From Arsukibacterium ikkense (GTDB lineage: Bacteria; Pseudomonadota; Gammaproteobacteria; Enterobacterales; Alteromonadaceae): DNA of 64,000 bases. Shown one piece after another: positions 42,715-50,920 of the stretch. The DNA lies in contig NZ_LAHO01000002.1 in assembly GCF_000987775.1 (NCBI RefSeq), positions 1 to 64,000 on the forward strand, given 5' to 3'. Under the pieces are notes generated by a model. The model did no database searches, was not told the origin of the DNA, and saw only the letters and a list, made by a program, of their open reading frames with translations. The position numbers and the translations under genes were made by a program. Each line of letters opens with the position of its first letter. Positions within the stretch are counted from its first letter, which is position 1.

Positions 42715-44241
42715 TTATTTCAAACCCAGCCGCTGTGCCAGTTTATGCAGGTTGCTCGGGTCCAGTTCAAGCTGACGGGCGGCTTGCGACCAGCTGCCAG
42801 CATGCTGACTGATCGCTTGCTGGATCATCTGGCGTTGCAATTGATTGACAGCTTGCTTCAGGGGTATGCCGTCAAGTTGCAGCACAGCATGTGATTCATT
42901 ATGCTCAATAGCGGCAGGCACAGTATCCAGATCAAGCCATACCGCCTCAAGAGTAACAATATCGGTACGCAATGCGCCATGACTTAAGGCTTTAATCGCC
43001 GCCCGGCTGATTACATGCTCCAGCTCACGCACATTGCCCGGCCAGTCATAGCTTAACAACGCCAGTTCCGCATCACTGGATAATCTCAGCGCCCGCAGCC
43101 CCAGCCGGCTGCGGTTCAGCTCCAGAAAATGGCCCGCCAGCAGCGGAATATCGTCTGGTCGTTCACGCAGCGGCGGGATCGGCAATGGATATACCGATAA
43201 ACGATGATATAAATCAGCACGAAACTCGCCAATTTTAACTTGTTGTTTTAAATCACGATTAGTTGCCGCTACCAACCGCACATTAACCTGGCGGGTTTTG
43301 TCTGAACCCAGGCGCTGGATTTCACCGTCTTGTAGTACCCGCAGCAATTTCGCTTGCACGGAAAGTGGTAACTCGCCTACTTCATCTAAAAACAAGGTAC
43401 CGCCATCTGCCGCTTCAAAACGGCCGGCACGCTCGCTGTGCGCACCGGAAAAAGCGCCTTTATTGTGGCCAAACAGCTCGCTTTCAGCCAGACTTTCAGG
43501 CAGTGCCGCGCAATTTACATAAATCATCGGCTTAGCAGCACGGCCTGAGCTACGATGCAAATGACGGGCAAATAACTCTTTACCCACACCGGTTTCACCA
43601 AGCAACAACACAGGCAGATCGGAGCTGGCTACTACCGTTAGCTCCTGCAAAATTTGCTGTAATATTTTACTCTGGCCGATCAGCTCATAACGTTGTTTAG
43701 CGGCCGGTTCAAATTGCTGCTCACCGGCCTGATGATTAACACGCAGAGCCCGGTTGGCTTGCTCCAGCTCGGTGATCCGCACGGCGGCTTCTACCAGCAA
43801 GCTATAGCGCTGCAGTTCATAGATCGCTGCCTGAGAAAAACTGCCTGGTTGCAACGCATCCAGGGTAAGCACACCCCAGCAGCGCCCTTCAATATAGAGC
43901 GCAATCCCCATACAATCATGCACCGGCAGTGCCTGTCCGGGTTGCCCGGCTAATAAACCATCGTAGGGGTCGGGTAATTCAGACTCAGGTTCAAACCTTA
44001 CCGGCTGGCGGCTGGCCAGAATAGCGGCCAGCCTCGGGTGCTGAGCCACCACAAAACGCCGGCCCTGCGCTTCACGCACCAAACCATGCAATGCCACCGG
44101 TTTCAGTACATCATGCTCCAGCCTGAGCAAGCCTACTGCACCGCAGCTAAAATGGCTGCGCAGGGTGCTAACCAGCCGCTGCAAGCGCACAGCAGCGGGT
44201 AAATCGGTTACTAAATCAGCAATTAAACTTTCTTGCAGCAT
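42715..44241 (-). CDS. norR: NO-responsive sigma-54 activator NorR
   Basis: The 508-residue enhancer-binding protein has an N-terminal GAF domain (about 1-170; 'ELPDPYDGLL' is typical of NorR and lies near the NO-sensing iron site), an AAA+ domain ('LGETGVGKELFARHLH' Walker A, 'ELFGHNKGAFSGA' with the GAFTGA loop as GAFSGA, 'GGTLFLDEVGEL' Walker B) and a C-terminal Fis-type helix-turn-helix. I start at the ATG at 44241, aligning with other NorR proteins, although its ribosome-binding site is poor. NorR-type sites overlap this start, suggesting self-control. Targets here are probably norB and the RIC gene. Confidence 0.94.
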   Translation of the reverse strand: MLQESLIADLVTDLPAAVRLQRLVSTLRSHFSCGAVGLLRLEHDVLKPVALHGLVREAQGRRFVVAQHPRLAAILASRQPVRFEPESELPDPYDGLLAGQPGQALPVHDCMGIALYIEGRCWGVLTLDALQPGSFSQAAIYELQRYSLLVEAAVRITELEQANRALRVNHQAGEQQFEPAAKQRYELIGQSKILQQILQELTVVASSDLPVLLLGETGVGKELFARHLHRSSGRAAKPMIYVNCAALPESLAESELFGHNKGAFSGAHSERAGRFEAADGGTLFLDEVGELPLSVQAKLLRVLQDGEIQRLGSDKTRQVNVRLVAATNRDLKQQVKIGEFRADLYHRLSVYPLPIPPLRERPDDIPLLAGHFLELNRSRLGLRALRLSSDAELALLSYDWPGNVRELEHVISRAAIKALSHGALRTDIVTLEAVWLDLDTVPAAIEHNESHAVLQLDGIPLKQAVNQLQRQMIQQAISQHAGSWSQAARQLELDPSNLHKLAQRLGLK

Positions 44242-44242
44242 G

Positions 44243-44295
44243 GTAGTTTTTACCCTCGGGTAGATATTACCCTGAATTAACTGGGTGTAATTTAC
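44243..44295 (+). promoter_or_regulatory. three NorR-type sites between norR and the RIC gene
   Basis: GT-N7-AC motifs occur at 44243-44253 (GTAGTTTTTAC), 44260-44270 (GTAGATATTAC) and 44285-44295 (GTGTAATTTAC), with starts 17 and 25 bp apart. This almost repeats the 18 and 25 bp spacing at norB. The first abuts the norR start codon. Confidence 0.75.
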
Positions 44296-44337
44296 CACAG
44301 CCCCAAATAAAGCTATATAAATCAAAGGTGGTAGTTT

Positions 44338-44352
44338 TGGCCTGACTCTTGC
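44338..44352 (+). promoter_or_regulatory. sigma-54 promoter of the RIC gene
   Basis: TGGCCTGACTCTTGC matches the -24/-12 consensus TGGC-N7-TTGC exactly in the key positions. The start point would be near 44363, 48 bp before the ATG, with the NorR-type sites about 70-120 bp upstream. Confidence 0.8.
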
Positions 44353-44410
44353 TCTTTAAGCCTAACCGCGTTGTTAACGCGCCCGTTAATTTGCACCAGC
44401 AGGAGTTACT

Positions 44411-45124
44411 ATGTCTTTCACACCTATATCATTTTTAGATCAGTCTTTAGGGCAGATAGCCACTACCCTTGCCGGCGCCACCGCGGTATTTCATCAGCAC
44501 AAACTGGATTTTTGTTGTGGTGGCCAACATAGCCTGCGTGACGCTCTGGCCAAAAAACAGCTGGATGCCACGCCAATTCTCAGTGCATTGCAGCAATTAC
44601 AACAACAAGACGCCAAGTTAACCGACTGGCGCAGCAAACCGGTGAAGGAACTGATTGAGCATATTCTGCTGCGCTTTCACCAGCGTCACCGCCTGCAACT
44701 GCCTGAGGTTATCCGCCTGGCCCGGCGGGTTGAGCATGTGCATGCGGATGATCCGAACTGCCCGAGCGGGCTGACTCAGCACCTGGAAGACATGTATCAG
44801 GAGCTGGAAAGCCACATGGTAAAAGAAGAGCAAATTTTGTTCCCTATGTTAGCCGGCGGAATTTATCCGGCAGGACCAATTAGCGTAATGGAGGAAGAAC
44901 ACCTGCAACATGGTGATGCGCTGGAAACCCTGGATAAGCTGACCAATAACATCAGGTTACCAGATGGTGCCTGCAATACCTGGACAGCACTCTATCTGGC
45001 ATTACAGGAGCTGAAAGAAGATTTAATGCAGCATATTTTGCTGGAAAATCAGATTTTGTTTGTGCAGCCGGCCGCTGCCAGTCACGGCGTCGATGGCCAA
45101 AGTTGTTGTGGTAGTTGCCAGTAA
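44411..45124 (+). CDS. ytfE: iron-sulfur cluster repair di-iron protein (RIC/YtfE/ScdA type)
   Basis: The 237-residue protein has an N-terminal ScdA_N domain with 'FHQHKLDFCCGGQHSLRDA' and a hemerythrin-like domain whose His and Glu ligands appear in 'HILLRFHQRHR', 'HLEDMYQELESHMVKEEQILFPML', 'MEEEHLQHGDALE' and 'HILLENQILFVQ'. This family repairs NO- and oxidant-damaged iron-sulfur centres. The C-terminus ends in 'SCCGSCQ', an extra Cys cluster. GGAG precedes the ATG. It is divergent from norR and controlled by the NorR-type sites and sigma-54 promoter. Confidence 0.94.
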   Translation: MSFTPISFLDQSLGQIATTLAGATAVFHQHKLDFCCGGQHSLRDALAKKQLDATPILSALQQLQQQDAKLTDWRSKPVKELIEHILLRFHQRHRLQLPEVIRLARRVEHVHADDPNCPSGLTQHLEDMYQELESHMVKEEQILFPMLAGGIYPAGPISVMEEEHLQHGDALETLDKLTNNIRLPDGACNTWTALYLALQELKEDLMQHILLENQILFVQPAAASHGVDGQSCCGSCQ

Positions 45125-45144
45125 CAGACGTAGTCAAATACGCT

Positions 45145-45162
45145 GCGGCAGGAAACTGCCGC
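45145..45162. terminator. hairpin between the RIC and diguanylate cyclase genes
   Basis: GCGGCAG and CTGCCGC form a perfect 7-bp stem with a GAAA tetraloop in the 39-bp gap between convergent genes. There is no clear T-run. Confidence 0.6.
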
Positions 45163-45163
45163 G

Positions 45164-46516
45164 CTATAACCCGGGGTTGAGTCGTTTTTCTGGTTCTTCA
45201 CAATCATCAGTATCACCTCTGGGACGCACCCGGTTGCGTCCCTCTGATTTGGCGGCATAAAGACACTTGTCCGAGCGATTAATCAACTGTTCCGGACTCG
45301 CGTCACTATCGCAAAGCGTCGCCACACCGATACTGACAGTCACCCCGAATGCACCCTGCGGGCTGTCAAATGTCAGGGCAGCAACGGCCTGGCATAACCG
45401 CTGCGCAAACTGACGGGCTGAACCCAAGCGGCTTTCTGGCAGCAGGATGGCAAACTCTTCACCGCCTAAGCGCGCAAAACAATCACTGGCACGAATTTCT
45501 GGTGTTATAACCCGCACAAATTCTCTGAGGACAGTATCGCCGGTGGCGTGACCATTCCGGTCGTTAACCTGTTTGAAGTGGTCGAGATCGAGCATTAACA
45601 CGCTGAGGTTATGCTTATAACGCTGCGCCCGGCGATATTCCTCGTGCAGCCGCTCCATAAATACCCGCCGGTTAGCAATGCCGGTAAGCGGATCGGTTTG
45701 CGACATATGCAGTAGCTGTTCAGTCATGCGCTGCAGCTCAGTAACATCACGATAAAACCAGATACGCCCCCAGTAATGGCCTTCTGGTGCATGCAGACCT
45801 CGCGAATAGCGCTCCAAGATCCGGCCATCCTTCATCTGGATCCGAACCCCTTGCTCCTCTTCATTCAGCGAGACATACAATTCTTTGATCCGCCTGACAA
45901 AACTGTCGGGCTCGGCCAGCTGCTCAACCACAGCACCAAGTGCCGCTTCGCCATCGCCTGCAGCCATTATCGCCTCGGAAATATGCCATATTTCCAGAAA
46001 ACGACGGTTCCAGGTTTTAATCCGATTATTGGCATCGACCACCAGAATGCCGTCAGGTGACTCATCCAGATACACGCTCATCACGGTAGACTGATAACGT
46101 GCTTCCAGCTCAAGATGCACCTGATCACTGATTTCGTAAGCAGTACCCAGCAAGCGGGTTACTTTGCCGGCTTGATCAAAGAAAGGCACCAAACTGGTCT
46201 GCCAGTAGGTGCGGCCTATAGGTAAATCAAGCGTTTCCTGATAGTCAGTGGCCGCTTTCTCCTGAACACAGCGGCGATAATTGGCCTTCAGCAGTGCTAC
46301 CGTCCCGGGTGACAGCAACACATCGACACTGCGCCCGGCAACCTCATCGTGTTTCATACCACTTAGCTGCTCGTGCCGGGCATTAATCGCCGCCAGCCGG
46401 AACTCGTTAGCAGAGATCACATCAATCACGAAAGCCGCGACCCCAAGATAGTCCAGCATTTGTCTCAGTTCAGCGGGGTTGCTATTAACATTTATCTCTT
46501 TCATCTGATTTACCAT
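45164..46516 (-). CDS. PAS-domain diguanylate cyclase
   Basis: The 450-residue cytoplasmic protein has two PAS domains (about 12-130 and 145-265) and a GGDEF domain (about 280-440) with the active-site form 'RLGGEEFAILLPE', so it is expected to make cyclic di-GMP. No EAL domain or membrane segment is present. The start may be the ATG at 46516 or at 46504; neither has a clear site. It lies downstream of the first nucleotidyltransferase gene on the same strand. Confidence 0.88.
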   Translation of the reverse strand: MVNQMKEINVNSNPAELRQMLDYLGVAAFVIDVISANEFRLAAINARHEQLSGMKHDEVAGRSVDVLLSPGTVALLKANYRRCVQEKAATDYQETLDLPIGRTYWQTSLVPFFDQAGKVTRLLGTAYEISDQVHLELEARYQSTVMSVYLDESPDGILVVDANNRIKTWNRRFLEIWHISEAIMAAGDGEAALGAVVEQLAEPDSFVRRIKELYVSLNEEEQGVRIQMKDGRILERYSRGLHAPEGHYWGRIWFYRDVTELQRMTEQLLHMSQTDPLTGIANRRVFMERLHEEYRRAQRYKHNLSVLMLDLDHFKQVNDRNGHATGDTVLREFVRVITPEIRASDCFARLGGEEFAILLPESRLGSARQFAQRLCQAVAALTFDSPQGAFGVTVSIGVATLCDSDASPEQLINRSDKCLYAAKSEGRNRVRPRGDTDDCEEPEKRLNPGL

Positions 46517-46600
46517 GCTGACACCGGATAGTCACAGGCCCCCGGTTAACTGCAACCTTAGTTAAGCACATTATCAAAGTAAAGCAGCTGAAACCTGCAA

Positions 46601-47650
46601 CTAACAAATATTGCGACTGGGCTCATTTAACCAACTGTCCAGGCCGTATTTCTCTATGCACTGCAGTATGCGCTCTGGCCGGCCCCAGTCATCCCAGTCA
46701 ATGTCTGTCATCGGCATTACCCAGCATTGCTGTGTAACGTTTTGCAGTAAGTCTTTAGAGAAGTCCAGTTCTGGCATATGCTGAAAAGTATTAACGATAG
46801 CCTTGTCGGCAGCTTCTCTGAGCCTATTGCCATAGCGGGTTTCCAAGCACAAACGATGCAGATATAAGAAACACAGAAAAAATCTTGGCTGCAGCGCCTC
46901 AGCAAGTTGCCATAACAGTTGGCCCTTAGTGGCGATGATCATGGTGCTCCATAGGGCGTTGTTACTATACAGACGTCGCGCTTGCTGATTATCGGGTTTT
47001 TCAACAAAGGCCAAAACCGGCTGCAACATTGCGCCGGGCATTAACTCGTTGCTTGAACGCGCGGTAGTAGCTTCAATCCAGCCAAAGTCGGTATTAGGCC
47101 AGCGCGCTTCAGCGCCCAGCAGAACCAGATGCTCAGGATCAGCAGCGGCATAACTCAGCGCCGCGCAGCCCAGCGCCACAAAGCGCGCTTCAGGAAAAAT
47201 AAAATGATCTGAGGGCATAATGATCACACTGGCATCCGGGTCCAATGCCAGAATATGGGCTAACGCCAGGTAAACAGCCGCAGCGGTGCCATTATGTTCC
47301 GGCTGATACAACACCGTACCGGGTATCGTATCAGGATCCAACTCCTCAAAATATACCGCCTGATCAGCGACCGATACCGTGACAATATTAGCGCTGCCGA
47401 CAATTTGCCGGGCCCTGTCCCAGGTATATTCCAGCATGGTATGCTCGCCGGTAAAACGGCAGAATTGTTTAGGCCGGTTGCTGCCTAACCACTGGCTGAT
47501 CGCCTCACGCATGCGTTCACCCCTGCCGCCAGCCAGCACGATGGCCCAGCAATGTAACCCAGCCTGGTTCGACTGACGGTGCTTTGCTGTTGCATCCGAC
47601 ACCGTATTATTGCCATCCTGAGCGGACATATAAAATCTGCTGGACCCCAT
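46601..47650 (-). CDS. mannose-1-phosphate guanylyltransferase-like nucleotidyltransferase, paralogue 1
   Basis: The 349-residue protein has the sugar-nucleotidyltransferase opening 'WAIVLAGGRGERM', 'RPKQFCRFTG', 'VLYQPEHNGTAAAVYLAL', 'VIIMPSDHFIFPE' and 'VLAFVEKPD', as in GDP-mannose pyrophosphorylases, but it lacks the C-terminal cupin of the bifunctional type. The substrate is not proven. The start at 47650 is chosen because AGGAGG lies 6 nt upstream. It closely matches the gene at 49644, including the C-terminus 'WDDWGRPERIL'. Confidence 0.82.
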   Translation of the reverse strand: MGSSRFYMSAQDGNNTVSDATAKHRQSNQAGLHCWAIVLAGGRGERMREAISQWLGSNRPKQFCRFTGEHTMLEYTWDRARQIVGSANIVTVSVADQAVYFEELDPDTIPGTVLYQPEHNGTAAAVYLALAHILALDPDASVIIMPSDHFIFPEARFVALGCAALSYAAADPEHLVLLGAEARWPNTDFGWIEATTARSSNELMPGAMLQPVLAFVEKPDNQQARRLYSNNALWSTMIIATKGQLLWQLAEALQPRFFLCFLYLHRLCLETRYGNRLREAADKAIVNTFQHMPELDFSKDLLQNVTQQCWVMPMTDIDWDDWGRPERILQCIEKYGLDSWLNEPSRNIC

Positions 47651-47912
47651 GTTTCCTCCTGCGTAACAATTGAGTGTGGAATAGTCATAAACGACGTTGA
47701 TACAGCGCGACATCGCATTTGATTAGCTACATAAATGAGCTTAAGTAGTGACTTTAACGCAGGTATCAGGTGTTACTGATGGGGGCAAGGCGGAATGCCT
47801 GCTAGGTAAATCTCCGATATAGCGGGTAATTCAGCAGTTAGCGCCACCAGGGATGACACTGATGACAAAAAAATATCAGTATAAAAAGGACAACTGCAGC
47901 TTGCTGGCACTG

Positions 47913-48269
47913 TTATTCTGATTTAAGCACACCGATACGATACGCCTCCGCCATCGCCCAGGCCGCCGGGCTATGGTCGTTGCCATAACCTTTGGTTTTC
48001 ATGCCTTGTGTTGCTTCTTTACCACACCAGGCCACCATAGTTGCCGCTGGCGCCGGATGTTTAGGTATAAATTGGCTGAAATCATAAACCTGCCCGGCAA
48101 TAGCCATCCAGCAATCATCCACACTGTGGTGCCGGGCTATGTCTTGCAAAGTATAGCGCCGATCAGCCGGCTCAACCGAACGCGGAGCTGGCACCAATAA
48201 AGATAAGACAAACAGCGTGCCCGCCACTGACCAAAAGCTGATAAAAGCAGCAAAACTCAGTTGTTTCAT
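47913..48269 (-). CDS. membrane-anchored cytochrome b5-like protein
   Basis: The 118-residue protein has an N-terminal hydrophobic segment (about 5-27) and a cytochrome b5-like haem domain: 'YTLQDIARHHSVDDCWMAIAGQVYDFSQFIPKHPAPA'. The usual HPGG haem loop is HPAP here, and a second candidate His is in 'GYGNDHSPAAW'. GGAG precedes the ATG. It follows the flavoprotein gene by 21 bp, so the pair could form a short electron-transfer chain. Confidence 0.82.
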   Translation of the reverse strand: MKQLSFAAFISFWSVAGTLFVLSLLVPAPRSVEPADRRYTLQDIARHHSVDDCWMAIAGQVYDFSQFIPKHPAPAATMVAWCGKEATQGMKTKGYGNDHSPAAWAMAEAYRIGVLKSE

Positions 48270-48290
48270 ATCGCAAGCTCCTGGACGAGG

Positions 48291-49598
48291 TTACAACAGG
48301 GTGAACGCTTCGGTGACGATATCCCCGGTTGCGACACCCGCACGGCGCAGTATAGCCCGACTGCGACAAAGCAAGGGCGCCGGGCCGCAAATCCACACCT
48401 TCCGGGCGCTGACATCCGGACAATGCTCAGCAACAAAGCGGCTGTCCAGCGGCCCATCGCGGTTGAAAAAGTGCACCGTCAGCCGGCAACCGTCTATTGT
48501 TGCCGCCAACTGCGACAACTCATCCGCAAACAGCAGATGAGCCTTATCTTCCACACAATAAATCAGCTGCACATCTAGCGCGTTATGCTGGCTGGCACTG
48601 TGCCTCAGATAACTGAGAAACGGCACTATGCCAATGCCACCAGCTATCCACAAACTGCGGCCCGGCGCCATGCTTAACGGCAAAAAATTACCGTATGGCC
48701 CTTCTACCGTTACACAAGAGCCAACGGCAATATGCTGCAAGGCACGGCTGGCATCACCCAGCGCCTTAATGCAAATGCGTAGTACCGGTGCAGACGGCGC
48801 AGAAGACAGGGTAAAAGGATGTTCTTCGCCATTGCCGGCGCTAAGTTCCAACGCATCGGGTCTCAGGTAGACAAATTGCCCCGGCCGGTAACGCAGCGGC
48901 TTAGTCAGAGGCTGTAAACTTAACTCAACCACGCTATCAGCCAGAGGTGATACCTTACTGATCCGATACGAATAGCGGCCATAATAACGCGAAAATACCC
49001 AGCGATAAGCCATAGCACTTAGTGCCAGCAGGCCTGAGCTACCCCACAGCAAAGCATGCCAGCTGGCAGGAAAAGTGCGGCCTAGCGCCATGGTATGGCT
49101 TAATCCAAACAGCACCGTAATACCCGCAAGCCGGTGCAACTTTTTCCAACGCTGATAATCCGGCTCACCCAACAGATGAAAGGTTGGCAGCATAAACACC
49201 ATTAAAGCCAGCAGTGCCGCCCAGCCAGCCAGCAGCGCTAGCCTGGTTGAAAATAAGCTGGCTACGGCAGCCGTCAGAGACTCTTCAGCCGCGCCAAACG
49301 CCAGTAGCAGCGGATGAGCCAGTAGCAAGATAAAACCGCTTAGCCCTAACTTATGATGCAGCTGCCATAACTTGGTCAGCCCACCGAAGGGCTGATCAAA
49401 GCCGGGTACCCGGCAGCTCAGCATGGCGGCAACTAACAGACAGCTCAGCCCCCAAATGCCGCTTAGCCGGCCCAGCATATTAAGTACAGTGCCGCTGGAG
49501 GCATAATCTGCCGGCGTAACAAACAGCAGCGCCAGTGCTGCCGGTAAGGCAGCCAGCAGCCAAATCGCCAGCTGAATTACATGGGGTTTGGTGGCCAA
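48291..49598 (-). CDS. ferric-reductase-like transmembrane flavoprotein
   Basis: The 435-residue protein has an N-terminal block of about six helices with paired His residues ('WQLHHKLGLSGFILLLAHPLLL' and 'KKLHRLAGITVLFGLSHTMAL') for two haems. It continues as an FAD-binding barrel ('LRYRPGQFVYLRP', 'EEHPFTLSSAP') and an NAD-binding domain ('SLWIAGGIGIVPFLSYLR', 'VWICGPAPL'). It should move electrons from NAD(P)H to the outer face. The start is a TTG with AAGGAAC upstream. It lies between the second nucleotidyltransferase gene and the cytochrome b5-like gene. Confidence 0.85.
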   Translation of the reverse strand: MATKPHVIQLAIWLLAALPAALALLFVTPADYASSGTVLNMLGRLSGIWGLSCLLVAAMLSCRVPGFDQPFGGLTKLWQLHHKLGLSGFILLLAHPLLLAFGAAEESLTAAVASLFSTRLALLAGWAALLALMVFMLPTFHLLGEPDYQRWKKLHRLAGITVLFGLSHTMALGRTFPASWHALLWGSSGLLALSAMAYRWVFSRYYGRYSYRISKVSPLADSVVELSLQPLTKPLRYRPGQFVYLRPDALELSAGNGEEHPFTLSSAPSAPVLRICIKALGDASRALQHIAVGSCVTVEGPYGNFLPLSMAPGRSLWIAGGIGIVPFLSYLRHSASQHNALDVQLIYCVEDKAHLLFADELSQLAATIDGCRLTVHFFNRDGPLDSRFVAEHCPDVSARKVWICGPAPLLCRSRAILRRAGVATGDIVTEAFTLL

Positions 49599-49643
49599 TC
49601 AACGTTCCTTTACATAAGGTCGCAATAATTATTGCACTGCCAG

Positions 49644-50675
49644 CTAACGGATACTGCGATGCGGCTGATTAAACCAACTATCCAGGCCGTATCTTTCTAA
49701 AGATTGCAATATGCGCTCTGGCCGCCCCCAGTCATCCCAGTCGATATCAGTCATCGGCAGTACCCGGCATTGCCTGGTAATGTGTTGCAATATGTCGTTA
49801 GAGAAGTCCAGTGCTGGCATATGCTGAAAGGTCTTGCCGATGGCTGTATCCATTGATTCTCTCAATGAATTGCCAAAGCGCGCTTCCATGCATAAACGGT
49901 GCAGATATAAAAAACACAGATAAAATTTTGGCTGCAATGCCCTGGCAAGTTGCCATAGCAATTCACCCTTAACGGCGATGATCATGGTGCTCCACAAGGC
50001 GTGATTGCTAAACAGACGTTGTACTTGCAGCGTATCGGGCTTTTCAACAAAGGCCAGAACCGGCTGTAAGCTGGCGCCGGCTCGACCGGTTGTGGTCTCA
50101 ATCCAGCCAAAGTCTTGATTAGGCCAGCGAGATTCGGCGCCAAGCAAGACCACACGCTCAGGATCGGTAGACGTATAAGCCAACGCCTCACTGGCCAGCG
50201 CCACAAAGCGGGCCTCAGGGAAAATATAATGATCCGAGGGCATAATAAGCACACTGGCATCCGGGTCTAACGCCAGAATATGGGCTAAGGCCAGATAAAC
50301 AGCCGCAGCGGTGCCGTTATGTTCCGGCTGGTACAGCACAGTGCCGGGAATAGTATTCTCGCCCATTTCTTCAAAATACAGAACCTGCTCAGTCACCGAC
50401 ACCGTAACAATATTAGCGCTAGCCACAATTTGCCGGGCCCTGCCCCAGGTATATTGCAGCATGGAAAGCGCGCCGGATAAGCGGCAAAATTGTTTTGGCC
50501 GGTAACGCCCCGGGCCCTCGCTGCCAGCCGCGTTCATGTTTTCGCCACGCCCGCCAGCCAGCACTATGGCCCAGTATTCCCCCCTGGTGTTAGCCTGGCC
50601 TGCTGTAGCCTCTGCAGCAACATCGCTTGTTAATCGCTCAGATTGAGTATTTAGGCCATTGTTGCCCGCTGTCAT
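49644..50675 (-). CDS. mannose-1-phosphate guanylyltransferase-like nucleotidyltransferase, paralogue 2
   Basis: The 343-residue protein has the same motifs as its paralogue at 46601: 'WAIVLAGGRGENM', 'RPKQFCRLSG', 'LYQPEHNGTAAAVYLAL' and 'IMPSDHYIFPE'. In the first motif Asn replaces the Arg of GRGER, which might affect activity. GGAGG precedes the ATG at close spacing. It is divergent from the PAS kinase gene across 245 bp that contain a candidate operator. Confidence 0.82.
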   Translation of the reverse strand: MTAGNNGLNTQSERLTSDVAAEATAGQANTRGEYWAIVLAGGRGENMNAAGSEGPGRYRPKQFCRLSGALSMLQYTWGRARQIVASANIVTVSVTEQVLYFEEMGENTIPGTVLYQPEHNGTAAAVYLALAHILALDPDASVLIMPSDHYIFPEARFVALASEALAYTSTDPERVVLLGAESRWPNQDFGWIETTTGRAGASLQPVLAFVEKPDTLQVQRLFSNHALWSTMIIAVKGELLWQLARALQPKFYLCFLYLHRLCMEARFGNSLRESMDTAIGKTFQHMPALDFSNDILQHITRQCRVLPMTDIDWDDWGRPERILQSLERYGLDSWFNQPHRSIR

Positions 50676-50823
50676 ATATCCTCCGGATAATCATTAATAA
50701 TAACTTGCCTGAGCAGACTGAAGGTCAAACCTGAACTACTTGCCGCAATGCTTATCAGATGAGCAATACAGGTATTGTATGTAAAGTGACCACGGTTCTA
50801 TATCAGGCGCAGTCGGATCAGCG

Positions 50824-50841
50824 TTTAGGAAAATACCCTAC
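50824..50841 (+). promoter_or_regulatory. candidate operator TTTAGG-N7-CCTAC upstream of the PAS kinase
   Basis: TTTAGGAAAATACCCTAC contains the inverted repeat TAGG-N7-CCTA. The same arrangement is found at 52720-52737. It is 80 bp before the kinase ATG, just upstream of two perfect TATAAT hexamers (50873-50878 and 50882-50887) that lack good -35 boxes. Confidence 0.5.
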
Positions 50842-50872
50842 AAATAAGCAGCACAAAATTAGCAACCATGCA

Positions 50873-50887
50873 TATAATGGCTATAAT
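50873..50887 (+). promoter_or_regulatory. two overlapping-range -10 hexamers of the PAS kinase promoter
   Basis: TATAAT occurs at 50873-50878 and 50882-50887. The hexamers spaced 17 bp upstream do not resemble TTGACA, so an activator is probably needed. Confidence 0.5.
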
Positions 50888-50920
50888 TAATTGCATTAAT
50901 AATAAGCAAGAGGAACTTGC

